Below are positions 26,516 through 34,928 of a DNA stretch of 64,000 nt, piece after piece. Position 1 is the stretch's first letter. Every line of letters starts with the position of its first letter. Location of the stretch: the NCBI RefSeq assembly GCF_016862995.1, contig NZ_BOOA01000005.1:124001-188000 (forward strand), in the 5' to 3' direction. The DNA is from Acrocarpospora phusangensis. GTDB lineage: Bacteria > Actinomycetota > Actinomycetes > Streptosporangiales > Streptosporangiaceae. The notes under the pieces are model-generated. The model was not told where the DNA came from, did no database searches, and saw only the letters and a program-made list of their open reading frames with translations. The translations under genes and the position numbers were made by a program.

Positions 26516-27208
26516 TCAGGCCGCATGTGATCGCCGTGCCTGACCTCCGACGAACATGACCGTCTCGTCGAGCGGCGCCCTGCACGTGCGGGCGTAACTC
26601 ACCGTGTCGTCCTCGTAGCCGATCGACATGCCGCAGTAGAGGATGAGCCCGTCGGGGGGCGACAGGATCTCCGCCACGGTCCGGTGGTACTTCGCCCACG
26701 CCATCTGCGGGCAGCTGTGCAGCCCTTCGGCGCGGAGCAGCAGCATGACCGTCTGCAGGTACATGCCGACGTCGGCCCACTGGGGCGGGCCCAGGTCCTT
26801 GTCGATGTAGCAGAACAGGGCCGCGGGAGCGCCGTAGCAGTCCCAGTTCGCGGACGCGGCCCGCTGGCGCGCCTCCCAGTCCTCGCGCCGGATGCCGAGC
26901 GCGCCGTAGCGCTCTTTACCGAAGGCGGATCGCCGCTCGCGGTACGGGGACTTCAGGTCGGACGGGTACATCTCGTATTCCCGCTCGTCCCAGGGGTCGC
27001 CCGCGGCCAGGCGCTCGCCCGCGCGCTTCTTGAGCTCGGCCAGGGGAGCACCGGTCAGCACGTAGACGTGCCACGGCTGGAGGTTCGATCCGGACGGCGC
27101 CCAGGCCGCCGCCGACAGCACGCGCTCCAGCGCCTCCCTCGGGACACGCTGGTCGGTGAATCCGCGCACTGCCCGCCGGCTGGTGACCGCCTCGTACACA
27201 TCCAACAT
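26516..27208 (-). CDS. Nitroreductase-family FMN oxidoreductase
   Basis: The 230-residue protein has the nitroreductase FMN-binding start SRRAVRGFTDQRVP, the conserved AAWAPSGSNLQPWHVYVL segment near residues 34-51, and a C-terminal segment ILYCGMSIGYEDD. Such enzymes reduce nitroaromatics and quinones with NAD(P)H. A pair of CSGTATCA half-sites lies 45-68 bp upstream, and the matching palindrome sits in front of the adjacent MarR gene, so MarR control is likely. Confidence 0.92.
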   Translation of the reverse strand: MLDVYEAVTSRRAVRGFTDQRVPREALERVLSAAAWAPSGSNLQPWHVYVLTGAPLAELKKRAGERLAAGDPWDEREYEMYPSDLKSPYRERRSAFGKERYGALGIRREDWEARQRAASANWDCYGAPAALFCYIDKDLGPPQWADVGMYLQTVMLLLRAEGLHSCPQMAWAKYHRTVAEILSPPDGLILYCGMSIGYEDDTVSYARTCRAPLDETVMFVGGQARRSHAA

Positions 27209-27253
27209 CGCTAACCCCCTCTGCGCGACGTCTTCAAGTTGTTACATATACGA

Positions 27254-27276
27254 CCGTATCACTCGTGACGGTATCA
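27254..27276 (-). promoter_or_regulatory. Candidate MarR operator upstream of the nitroreductase gene
   Basis: CCGTATCA (27254-27261) and CGGTATCA (27269-27276) repeat the half-site of the perfect-arm palindrome found at 27835-27847. They lie in an AT-rich gap between the MarR gene and the nitroreductase gene, where the nitroreductase promoter must be. Confidence 0.5.
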
Positions 27277-27331
27277 TCCAATACTATTTCGCAGCATGGT
27301 GAGGAAGGTCACACGTACAGGACCAGGCCTT

Positions 27332-27805
27332 TTACGCCTCTCCGCCTGAGGGGTAGGCGAATCGGGTCAGCAGATCCATCAGCTGCTCGGCCTCGCCGGG
27401 CTTCAGTTCGGCGACCAGACGCTCGGACATCGGCTCCGCCGCCACCTGGGCCGCCGCGAAAAGTTCGGCGCCCTGGGGCGTGATCTCCACTTCGCGCACC
27501 CGCCGGTCTCCCGGGACGATCTTGCGTACGGCCAGGCCCATCCGCTCGAGATCGTCCACGACCCGCATGATTCCCGCCTTGTCCGACCCCGTAGCCGCCG
27601 CCAGGTCCCGCTGAACCGTGGGCCCGCGCTCGACCAGCACGATCAGCACCGCGAAATGCCGCAACTCAATGCCGAGCGGCCGGATCGCCTCCGTCATCAC
27701 CGCGGCCGCCCGCCAGTGCGCCTGGCGCAGCAGCAGGCCAAGAGCGAAGGGCGTGGCCTCCCCGGGGCGATCGGTGGTGGTTCCGTCAGGGGTGTCAGCG
27801 GTCAT
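27332..27805 (-). CDS. MarR-family transcriptional regulator
   Basis: The 157-residue protein shows a MarR winged helix: recognition region VQRDLAAATGSDKAGIMRVVDDLERMGLAVRKIVPGDRRVREVEITPQG at about residues 65-115, with the DRR wing. Such proteins repress exporters or redox enzymes until a ligand releases them. A TGATAC-G-GTATCA operator lies 30 bp upstream, and related half-sites lie upstream of the nitroreductase, so it probably controls itself and the reductase genes. Confidence 0.93.
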   Translation of the reverse strand: MTADTPDGTTTDRPGEATPFALGLLLRQAHWRAAAVMTEAIRPLGIELRHFAVLIVLVERGPTVQRDLAAATGSDKAGIMRVVDDLERMGLAVRKIVPGDRRVREVEITPQGAELFAAAQVAAEPMSERLVAELKPGEAEQLMDLLTRFAYPSGGEA

Positions 27806-27834
27806 GAGGCCATATTACCTCGGATCTTCTCACC

Positions 27835-27847
27835 TGATACGGTATCA
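27835..27847. promoter_or_regulatory. Palindromic operator upstream of the MarR gene
   Basis: TGATACGGTATCA has exact 6-base arms around one central base. It sits 30-42 bp before the MarR start codon in an AT-rich stretch, as expected for an autoregulatory operator. Confidence 0.6.
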
Positions 27848-27854
27848 TTTGAAA

Positions 27855-28604
27855 TTAGTTTGTGATCAGCAGGCGGAGGCCGAGCTCGGCCGTGTCGAGA
27901 TCGACGAGCTCTCGGTTGCGTTCGGCCCACCGACCTGATGCGAGGTCATCCCCGAGGCTGTGCACCGCGCGCTGCTCGGCGTCCGGCCCGACTTTGGCCC
28001 AGACCGATACCCCGCGGCGGACTCCTTCATCCAGATACGCCTCGGGCCGCCGCCAGTGGGCCTCGAAGAAGCCGTCGGCGCAGTCCCACGGGATGGGCAC
28101 CGGCTCCAGCCGGGCTCCGATCGCGCGAGCGAGTTCGGTCACCGAAGGGCGGCCGGCAAGCAGGTTCGCGACCTCGGGCAGGTAGTCGCGGGTGAGCCAG
28201 AACCGATGCAGCCATCCGGCGTCACTGGTGTCGTGCGTGAACACCACCACGCGGCGGGCGACCCGCCGCATCTCACGCAGTCCCGCGATCGGGTCCTGCC
28301 AGTGGTGAATGGAGGCGACCGCCATCGCGGCGTCGAAGGAATGGTCATCGAAAGGCAGGCTCTCCGCGGATCCGACCAGGCACGGCGCCGCGTCCGGACG
28401 GCGCTGCGAACGCATGAGCGCCGACGGTTCCACCGCGAGGACGTAACGGTCGGCGGGCTCGTAGGACCCGGTCCCCGCCCCGACGTTCAGCACGGTCCGG
28501 GCGTCGCCGAGCGCGGCCCAGATCTGGGCGGCGATACGAGGTTCCGTACGCCGTGTCGCGGTGTAGTTGGCTCCGATGGTGTCGTACAACTGCGCGCTGG
28601 ACAT
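27855..28604 (-). CDS. Class I SAM-dependent methyltransferase
   Basis: The product of about 249 residues has motif I VLNVGAGTGSYEP near residue 40, an acidic residue in VLAVEPSA for the ribose, and motif II-like FDAAMAVASIHHWQDP near residue 105, typical of Methyltransf_11 proteins. The substrate is unknown. Start 28604 is preferred over an in-frame ATG at 28625, because GGAAAGG lies about 9 nt upstream. It is 49 bp upstream of the MarR gene on the same strand, with an operator between them. Confidence 0.88.
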   Translation of the reverse strand: MSSAQLYDTIGANYTATRRTEPRIAAQIWAALGDARTVLNVGAGTGSYEPADRYVLAVEPSALMRSQRRPDAAPCLVGSAESLPFDDHSFDAAMAVASIHHWQDPIAGLREMRRVARRVVVFTHDTSDAGWLHRFWLTRDYLPEVANLLAGRPSVTELARAIGARLEPVPIPWDCADGFFEAHWRRPEAYLDEGVRRGVSVWAKVGPDAEQRAVHSLGDDLASGRWAERNRELVDLDTAELGLRLLITN

Positions 28605-28754
28605 TGACGCTGCCTTTCCGGCCACCCCGACGACTCGGGGGAAAGCAAAGCCTAGATTGCCTACCGTTTCGTCTGCTTTGTAATGATTGCCACTATTTTG
28701 AGTTATAAGCGAACCTTTACGTCCTTACGATCCGCCCAGGATTAGGGAGGCGTC

Positions 28755-29819
28755 ATGATGCGCGCAGCGCGGATGCACGGCTACAAGCAGCCGTTGCGGA
28801 TCGACGAGGTACCGGTTCCCGAACCGGGCCCGAACGAGGTTCTTCTCGAAGTCCAGGCCACGGGAATGTGCCGTAGCGACTACCAGCTCATCGACGGCTA
28901 CTTCCCGGTCGAACTGCAGTTTCCCTACATCCCCGGCCACGAGGTGGCCGGCCGGGTCGCCCGGCTGGGCGCGGACGTCCCCGCGTCGGCCGGACTGTCG
29001 GAGGGGGATCTGGTGGTCGTGCATCCCGCCTGGGGCGACGGCACCTGCCGGCAGTGCCACGAAGGCAACGAGCAGCTGTGCACGGGAAGCGGGGGGTGGA
29101 TCGGCTTCGGGCCGCCCGGAGGCTTCGCCGAGTACGTCACGGCTCCCAGCCGCTATCTCATCCGCATCGACCCGAACATGGGTCTGGAGCCTCAGTATCT
29201 GGCGCCCCTGGTGGACGCCGGGCTGACGCCGTACCGGGGGATGAAGAAGATCCGCGCCACCGGAAGACTGGGGCCGGGGCGCACGGTGGTCGTCAGCGGG
29301 ATCGGCGGGCTCGGCAGCTACGGCGTCCAGTACGCCCGGCTGCTCGGCGACGGAGCCACCGTGGTCGCCTTCACCCGCAGCGACGACAAACTCGCGGTGG
29401 CGAGGGAGAACGGCGCCGACCACACCATCAACACCCGTGGCAAGACCTCCGGCCAGGTACGGGCCGAACTCGCGGAGCTGACCGGCCGCGGCGAGATCGA
29501 CGCCGCCCTGGACTGCTCCGGTGCTCCGCAGTCGCTCGAACTCAACGCCTCGCTCCTGGCCGCCGAAGGAGCACTCGTGTCGGTGGGCCTGATGGGCCAG
29601 CACTTCGAAGTCCCGATCTTCCCGTTCGTCTCCGGGGAGAGGATCTTCTCCGGATCCTTCTGGGGCAACTACAACGACCTCACCGAGATCCTCGCCCTCG
29701 CCGGCCAAGGCGGGGTCAAGCACACCGTCACACCGTTCAGGCTCGACGAGATCAACGACAGGCTCGACGCGCTGGGCCGGGGCGAGGTGATCGGGCGTCA
29801 GGTCGTCGTCTTCGACTGA
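28755..29819 (+). CDS. Zinc-containing NAD(P)-dependent alcohol dehydrogenase
   Basis: This 354-residue medium-chain dehydrogenase has catalytic zinc ligands in TGMCRSD and GHEVAG, Cys residues of the structural-zinc lobe in TCRQCHEGNEQLC, and the nucleotide fold GIGGLGSYGVQYARLLG. It would oxidise alcohols or reduce carbonyls. GGGAGG lies just upstream of tandem ATGs at 28755 and 28758. The 129-bp gap to the divergent methyltransferase is AT-rich and should contain both promoters. Confidence 0.93.
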   Translation: MMRAARMHGYKQPLRIDEVPVPEPGPNEVLLEVQATGMCRSDYQLIDGYFPVELQFPYIPGHEVAGRVARLGADVPASAGLSEGDLVVVHPAWGDGTCRQCHEGNEQLCTGSGGWIGFGPPGGFAEYVTAPSRYLIRIDPNMGLEPQYLAPLVDAGLTPYRGMKKIRATGRLGPGRTVVVSGIGGLGSYGVQYARLLGDGATVVAFTRSDDKLAVARENGADHTINTRGKTSGQVRAELAELTGRGEIDAALDCSGAPQSLELNASLLAAEGALVSVGLMGQHFEVPIFPFVSGERIFSGSFWGNYNDLTEILALAGQGGVKHTVTPFRLDEINDRLDALGRGEVIGRQVVVFD

Positions 29820-29832
29820 CCTCACCGCCTGG

Positions 29833-31800
29833 TCACGACCGGCGGTCGGAACGGGCGAGCCCGCCGGGCCACCAGATCCGCCCGCCGAGGTCCAGCGTGA
29901 GCGCGGTCAGCAGCACCGACCGCACGACGAACGTGTCGAGCAGGACGCCGAACGCGACCAGGAAGCCGATCTCGGTGAGCACGACCAGCGGGAGCACGCC
30001 CAGGACGGCGAACGTCGCCGCCAGCACCACGCCCGCCGACGTGATCACGCCGCCGGTCGCGGCGAGCGCGCGCAGGGCCGCCTCGCGGGTGCCGTGCGCC
30101 GGTGTCTCCTCGCGGGTCCGGGTGATCAGGAAGATGTTGTAGTCGACGCCGACCGCCACCAGGAACACGAACGCCAGCAGCGGCACCCCCGTCTCGACGG
30201 CGGTGAAGCCGAAGATCTCGGTGAACACCAGACCGCTGACGCCGAGCGTGGCCGCGAACGAGAGCACGACGGTCGCGATCAGCACCAGCGGCGCGGTCAC
30301 GGCGCGCAGCAGGATGCCCAGGATGAGGCCGATCGCCACCAGGATCAGCGGGATGATGAGCTTCGCGTCGCGGGCCGAGGCCACTTCGGAGTCGAGCGCG
30401 ACGGCCGTGGTGCCGCCGACCTGGATGCCGTCGATCTCGCGCAACCGCTTGACCGTGTCGTACGCGGCCGGGCTGTCGGGAGCGTCGCGCAGGGCGCCGG
30501 TCATCAGCGCCTGATCGCCCCGCGGGACGGGGTCCGTCAAGGCGGCGACGCCCCGGTCCGCCCTGATCGCGGCGGCGGCTCGCGGATCGCCGATCACGAC
30601 GAGGGAGCCGTCCTGCGCGGTGCCGAAGTGCTTTTCGAGGAGCTGGGCGCCGATGACGGAGTCGGGGGTGCCGCGGTAGGTGCCGGCCTCGGCCAGCGGC
30701 CCGATCTTGATGACGAACAGGCCGCAGGCCAGGCCGCCCAGGACGAGCGTGGTCACCAGCCACGTCGCGCGCGGGCGCCGGGCGACGGAGCGGCCGATCC
30801 GCCCCCAGACGGTGTCCGTTTCCGTCTTTTCCCTCCCGTACGCGGGGACGCGTGGCCAGAAGACCCCGCGCGGCAGGACGACGAGCAGGGCGGGCAGCAG
30901 GGTGAGCATCGCCGCCAGCGCGCAGAGCACGCCGACGGCGCACACCGGGCCGAGCCCCCGGGAGGAGTTCTGCTCGGCGGCCAGCAGGCACAGCAGCGCG
31001 GCGATCACCGTGGCCGCGCTGGCGACGATCGGCGGCGCGGCCCTGCGGCGGGCCACGGCCATGGCCGCCCGCCGGTCCTGGTGCCGGACCAGCTCCTCGC
31101 GATAGCGGGCGACCAGCAGCAACGCGTAGTCGGTGGCGATGCCGAACACCAGCACGAGCAGGATCCCCGCACTCTGCCCACTGACGGTCACCCCGGCATA
31201 TTTCGCCAGCAGGTACGTCCCCGCCTGCGCCAGCACCAGCGCCGCCCCCGCCGAGCAGAACGGGATGATCCACAACAACGGCCCCCGGAACGTGACCAGA
31301 AGCACCACGATCACGACCGCCGACGTGGCGATCAGAAGCGTCAGATCGATCGACCCGAACACCTCGATGGCGTCCGCCGACTGCCCGGCGGGCCCGGTCA
31401 CGTGCGCGCCCTCCCCGGCGATCTCCTTCACCCGCTGGACGGCAGGCGTCAGCGCGTCGTAGTCCCGCCCGTCAAGCGGCACGACCACCTGAACCGCGGC
31501 CCCGTCCTTCGACGGGATCGGCGGCGACGGCCGCCCCGCCGCGACAGCCTCCAACCGCGGGATCAACGCCGCCACATCCGCGACCGTACGACCCTCGAAG
31601 ACGACGATCGCCGGAACCTGCGCTCCGTCGGCGAAGTCGCGCTGCGCCAGCTGGACCAGCGTCGATTCGGCCGAACCCGGCAGGAACGACGTCGGATCGT
31701 TCTTCTCGACGTCGTTCAACTTGCCGCTGAGCATGCCGGCCCCGGCTAACACGACCAGCCAGACCGCCAGTGTGATCCACGTGCCCACTCGCCCGAGCAT
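29833..31800 (-). CDS. MMPL-family RND transporter
   Basis: The 655-residue protein has the MMPL layout: a membrane segment at the N-terminus, an extracytoplasmic loop (about residues 35-150), five to six segments with VLVFGIATDYALLLVARYREEL, then a second loop and a second bundle with FLVAVGVDYNIFLITRTREE. These transporters export lipids or drugs using the proton gradient. GGAGG lies 6 nt upstream of the ATG. A palindrome shared with the divergent MarR gene lies 16-31 bp upstream, so repression by that MarR is likely. Confidence 0.94.
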   Translation of the reverse strand: MLGRVGTWITLAVWLVVLAGAGMLSGKLNDVEKNDPTSFLPGSAESTLVQLAQRDFADGAQVPAIVVFEGRTVADVAALIPRLEAVAAGRPSPPIPSKDGAAVQVVVPLDGRDYDALTPAVQRVKEIAGEGAHVTGPAGQSADAIEVFGSIDLTLLIATSAVVIVVLLVTFRGPLLWIIPFCSAGAALVLAQAGTYLLAKYAGVTVSGQSAGILLVLVFGIATDYALLLVARYREELVRHQDRRAAMAVARRRAAPPIVASAATVIAALLCLLAAEQNSSRGLGPVCAVGVLCALAAMLTLLPALLVVLPRGVFWPRVPAYGREKTETDTVWGRIGRSVARRPRATWLVTTLVLGGLACGLFVIKIGPLAEAGTYRGTPDSVIGAQLLEKHFGTAQDGSLVVIGDPRAAAAIRADRGVAALTDPVPRGDQALMTGALRDAPDSPAAYDTVKRLREIDGIQVGGTTAVALDSEVASARDAKLIIPLILVAIGLILGILLRAVTAPLVLIATVVLSFAATLGVSGLVFTEIFGFTAVETGVPLLAFVFLVAVGVDYNIFLITRTREETPAHGTREAALRALAATGGVITSAGVVLAATFAVLGVLPLVVLTEIGFLVAFGVLLDTFVVRSVLLTALTLDLGGRIWWPGGLARSDRRS

Positions 31801-31815
31801 CCGCGCCTCCAGATT

Positions 31816-31831
31816 ACTAAGTACCCTTAGT
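31816..31831. promoter_or_regulatory. Palindromic operator between the MMPL transporter and MarR genes
   Basis: ACTAAG-TACC-CTTAGT has exact 6-base arms around four bases. It sits in the 71-bp gap between the divergent start codons and overlaps plausible -10 elements on both strands (TACCCT on plus, TACTTAG/TAATCT on minus). Confidence 0.65.
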
Positions 31832-31871
31832 GTGCCTTCGTGCGGTCCTCCGCCATGGTTGCATCGGAGAT

Positions 31872-32294
31872 GTGGACGATTTCACCGACTGGCCGACCGG
31901 ACGGCTCCTGCTGACCGCGGCCCGGCTGGTCGAGCAGGAGTGGAACGCCGTCCTGGCCGGCGTCGGCCTGACCCACGCCGGATTCCTCGCCCTGCACGCC
32001 CTGGAGGACGGACCGTCCACGCAGCGCGGGCTTGCCGCGAGGGCATACGTGGAGGAACAGACGATCCGCCCTGTGCTCGACCGACTGGAACGCCACGGCC
32101 ACATCGCCCGCGTACGCGATCCCGCCGACCGCCGCCGGGTCATCGTCACCCGCACCGAGGAGGGCGCTCAGGCGTACCGGGCCGTGCTGGAGTCGGGGTC
32201 GGCGGAGGCCGTCATCACCGACCGCGTGGGCGACGCGGCGACCCTGCGCGCCGAACTGATCCGGTTGCTCGGCGGAATGCGCCCCGGTAGATAG
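31872..32294 (+). CDS. MarR-family transcriptional regulator
   Basis: This regulator of about 140 residues contains a MarR winged helix: TQRGLAARAYVEEQTIRPVLDRLERHGHIARVRDPADRRRVIVTRTEEG, roughly residues 45-95. It is divergent from the MMPL transporter gene and separated from it by one palindrome, the usual repressor-exporter layout. GTG at 31872 is preferred because the in-frame GTG at 31830 lies inside the operator and probably upstream of the transcription start. A strong ribosome site is missing for both. Confidence 0.88.
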   Translation: MDDFTDWPTGRLLLTAARLVEQEWNAVLAGVGLTHAGFLALHALEDGPSTQRGLAARAYVEEQTIRPVLDRLERHGHIARVRDPADRRRVIVTRTEEGAQAYRAVLESGSAEAVITDRVGDAATLRAELIRLLGGMRPGR

Positions 32295-32325
32295 CGCGCC
32301 CGGCTCGGCGTGGGAGCACCTGCAC

Positions 32326-32727
32326 TCAGTTGGGCGGATCCTGTCGCCGGTGGTCCTCGGAGACCTGGTCCATGCGGAGGAATTCGGTGATGCGGAGCAG
32401 TTTCGGTGGGCGTGCGACCTTGGCGGGAAGGGCTTGGAAGGCCTCGGTTTCGCCGACGAGGCGTGGGGCCGTGAGTTCTACCTCGCTTCCGTCTACGCGG
32501 AGTCGTGCGCTGCCGGTTGTCAGGACGTTCCGCACCCAGTCGGAGCGTGAGCCGTACACGAGGACGAACAGGTAGCCGCCGTCGACGGGGTGCGCGTCGA
32601 GCGGTGTGCGGTATGTCGTGCCAGAGGTGCGACCGACGTGGATCAGCACCGGCCATGTTCCGCTCGCGATCGCGCGAGGGTTGAACAGCCTCTTGTTCAC
32701 GTGTCCCCACCATCTCGGCATCGGCAT
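32326..32727 (-). CDS. Deazaflavin (F420)-dependent nitroreductase-family protein
   Basis: The 133-residue protein resembles the Ddn family of F420-dependent reductases: NPRAIASGTWPVLIHVGRTSGTTYRTPLDAHPVDGGYLFVLVYGSRSDWVRNVL covers the split beta-barrel core and cofactor site. F420 use is typical of actinobacteria. Its promoter region is shared with a divergent TetR gene and carries three CTTAC-N4-GTAAG sites, so it is probably repressed by that TetR. Confidence 0.88.
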   Translation of the reverse strand: MPMPRWWGHVNKRLFNPRAIASGTWPVLIHVGRTSGTTYRTPLDAHPVDGGYLFVLVYGSRSDWVRNVLTTGSARLRVDGSEVELTAPRLVGETEAFQALPAKVARPPKLLRITEFLRMDQVSEDHRRQDPPN

Positions 32728-32767
32728 GGGATCTCCCTTCTCTCGCCCTCGGTGGGGGGCGTGCTGG

Positions 32768-32818
32768 CTTACATCTGTAAGGCGACTTACGTGTGTAAGG
32801 CTGGCTTACGCTTGTAAG
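32768..32818. promoter_or_regulatory. Three tandem TetR-type operators (CTTAC-N4-GTAAG)
   Basis: CTTAC-N4-GTAAG occurs at 32768-32781 (spacer ATCT), 32786-32799 (GTGT) and 32805-32818 (GCTT). Arms are perfect in all three and spacers differ, so the arms are under selection. Start-to-start distances are 18 and 19 bp. The array fills the region between the divergent deazaflavin reductase (starts at 32727) and TetR genes. Confidence 0.8.
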
Positions 32819-32849
32819 GTTGTCAACCCGCTCGAAGTCCGGAGTCGTC

Positions 32850-33497
32850 GTGTCGCCACCGCAACCGCTCAGCAGGGGTCTTGTGCTGGAAGCCGCGATT
32901 CGGGTCGCTGACCGTGGGGGCGTGGAGGCGATCACGATGCGGCGGGTGGCGCAGGAGTTGGGCGTGGAGGCGATGTCGCTCTACCACCATGTGACGAACA
33001 AGGACGCGATTCTGGACGGTGTGGTCGACATGGTGTTCGCGGCGATCAAGCTACCCGGTGTCGCGTACGACGACTGGCGGGATGCGATCCGGGCGCGCGC
33101 TTCCTCCGCGCGTTCCGTCCTGTCGCAGCACAGTTGGGCTCTCGGCCTCATGGACTCCCGCCGAAACCCGGGGCCGGCGACACTGCGCCATCATGACGCC
33201 GTCCTCGGTGTCCTCCGGGAGGCGGGGTTCACGCTGGCGATGGCCGCGCACGCGGTCTCGCTCATCGACAGCTACGTCGGCGGGTTCGTCCTCCAGGAGG
33301 CGAACCTGCCGATGACGACACGAGACGATGTCGAGGATGTGGCCGGTGACATCCTCGAGCACCTGCCGGCGGACGAGTTGCCGTACCTCAGGGAGATGAT
33401 CGTCGACCATGCCCTGCGGCCGGGGTACGACCACAGGAGCGAGTTCGGCTATGGTCTGGACCTGATTCTGGACGCGCTCGAAGCCCGTCGCAGGTAA
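32850..33497 (+). CDS. TetR-family transcriptional regulator (TetR_C class)
   Basis: The 215-residue protein has an N-terminal TetR helix-turn-helix, IRVADRGGVEAITMRRVAQELGVEAMSLYHHVTNKDAILDGVVD, and a C-terminal domain of the tetracycline-repressor class. GTG at 32850 places the DNA-binding domain at the usual distance from the N-terminus; a TTG at 32820 would start 2 bp beyond the last operator. Three operators lie upstream, so it likely represses itself and the divergent reductase gene. Confidence 0.9.
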   Translation: MSPPQPLSRGLVLEAAIRVADRGGVEAITMRRVAQELGVEAMSLYHHVTNKDAILDGVVDMVFAAIKLPGVAYDDWRDAIRARASSARSVLSQHSWALGLMDSRRNPGPATLRHHDAVLGVLREAGFTLAMAAHAVSLIDSYVGGFVLQEANLPMTTRDDVEDVAGDILEHLPADELPYLREMIVDHALRPGYDHRSEFGYGLDLILDALEARRR

Positions 33498-33652
33498 TCC
33501 CGGCACGGGATGTTCGCGGGATCGTGACCTGCGTGGTCGGCGGCCTAAATTCGTTGGCGTCGTCGTTGGCGGGCGGGCTAGCGTGGCTCCGTCGTGCGCC
33601 AGGACGGCGTGTCCTGACTGCGCTCGTGAGTCAGCAGATTTGGAGATTCGGG

Positions 33653-34375
33653 ATGGCTCCTCAACTCGTCGCGCTCTGCTTCGATGCGAACGACCCACTC
33701 GGTATCGCTCGTTTCTGGGCAGGTGTTCTGGGCTGGGAGCTGGCCGACGACCCCCAAGACGGCGTCGTGCTCCTGCCGAACGATGACACCGGGTTCCGGC
33801 TCCGGTTTCTCCCGACGGAGGAGAAGAAGGCCGGGCCGAACCCGATGCACTTCGATCTGACCAGCGCGTCCCTTGAGGGACAGCAGGAGACGGTGGCGAG
33901 GGCGCTCGAACTCGGTGGGCGGCACATCGACATCGGGCAGCTGCCGGAGGAGGAGCACGTCGTGCTCGCGGACCCCGAAGGCAACGAGTTCTGCGTCATC
34001 GAGGCGGGCAACAACTTCCTCGCCGAATGCGGATTCATCGGGGCGGTCTCGTGTGACGGTACGCAGGAGGTCGGGTACTTCTGGAGCGAAGCGCTGGGCT
34101 GGCCGTTGGTCTGGGATCAGAACGAGGAGACCGCGATCCGGTCGCCGCACGGCGGTCCGAAGATCACCTGGGGTGGTCCGCCGCTGAACCTGAAGACCGG
34201 GAAGAACCGGCTGCACTTCGACCTCGCTCCCCATGCTGACGGTGATCAGCAGGCGGAGGTCGACCGTCTCATCTCCCTCGGAGCGACTCGAATCGACTTC
34301 GGCCAGTGCGGGGAAGGCCGGGTGGCGTTGGCCGATCCCGACGGCAACGAGTTCTGCGTTCTGACCCCTCGATAG
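33653..34375 (+). CDS. VOC-superfamily (glyoxalase/bleomycin resistance-like) two-domain protein
   Basis: The 240-residue protein contains two VOC modules. The first (about 1-120) has FDANDPLGIARFWAGVLGWELAD and ADPEGNEFCVIE, and the second (about 125-240) has GYFWSEALGWPLVWDQ and ADPDGNEFCVL. Metal-ligand positions are filled by His in MHFDLT and LHFDLA and by the Glu of GNEF. VOC proteins act as dioxygenases, glyoxalases or antibiotic-binding proteins, and none can be chosen here. The ATG at 33653 follows GGAG by about 8 nt. Confidence 0.88.
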   Translation: MAPQLVALCFDANDPLGIARFWAGVLGWELADDPQDGVVLLPNDDTGFRLRFLPTEEKKAGPNPMHFDLTSASLEGQQETVARALELGGRHIDIGQLPEEEHVVLADPEGNEFCVIEAGNNFLAECGFIGAVSCDGTQEVGYFWSEALGWPLVWDQNEETAIRSPHGGPKITWGGPPLNLKTGKNRLHFDLAPHADGDQQAEVDRLISLGATRIDFGQCGEGRVALADPDGNEFCVLTPR

Positions 34376-34393
34376 CGGGCCGCGTTCGCAGGG

Positions 34394-34702
34394 TCAGTCG
34401 ATGTAATTGACCATGATGCCGACCGGGACCGACGCGAGCAGCCCGAGGGCGAAGAAGAACCACGCCTGCCGCCTGCCCGCGCGGATCAGTTCCGCGTTGG
34501 ACTCCTGAATGACGGCCCTGACCCGCTCCAGCGCCTGCCGTTCCGCGCGTGAGACGCGGCCCAGACGTTCCGCGCGCTCGAACAGCCGAAGATCCTGCTC
34601 CAACGCCCGTATGGGACGAAGCACGAGATGGGCGGACACGAGAGCCACGACCACGTAGATCAGCACCGGGGCGACGAAGACGGCTATCTCCACGGACGTC
34701 AT
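34394..34702 (-). CDS. Small membrane protein with two membrane segments and a charged helical loop
   Basis: This 102-residue protein has hydrophobic segments at about residues 6-28 and 82-99 that flank a charged, probably coiled region with ALEQDLRLFERAERLGRVSRAERQALERVR. No family was recognised. It is convergent with the VOC gene (18 bp apart) and divergent from the secreted RTX-like gene. The reading frame, ATG and good codon pattern support a real gene; the function is unknown. Confidence 0.65.
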   Translation of the reverse strand: MTSVEIAVFVAPVLIYVVVALVSAHLVLRPIRALEQDLRLFERAERLGRVSRAERQALERVRAVIQESNAELIRAGRRQAWFFFALGLLASVPVGIMVNYID

Positions 34703-34928
34703 TGTCGGAAAGCACTGCAGATCCCACCAGTGCTATCTCACGGATCTACTCCAGGGTAGAAGATCATCGTTATCTGGGCGCTGGCGGCGCCTGTTGTGTG
34801 TCCTTTGGCCGGTTGCGGAACCCGCGTCCGCACCGCGCGGTACTGCCCGGGTGAAACCGAGAGAGGCCTTTCGACGGCGTGACCCGTTGGGAGGCCTCCG
34901 CCAAAGATCACAGATAAAGGACATTGAC

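Noticed and set aside
33497-33511. Short ATCCCG...CGGGAT hairpin at the end of the TetR gene as a terminator
   Set aside because: The stem is only six pairs with a three-base loop and no T-run, so the support is too weak to list.
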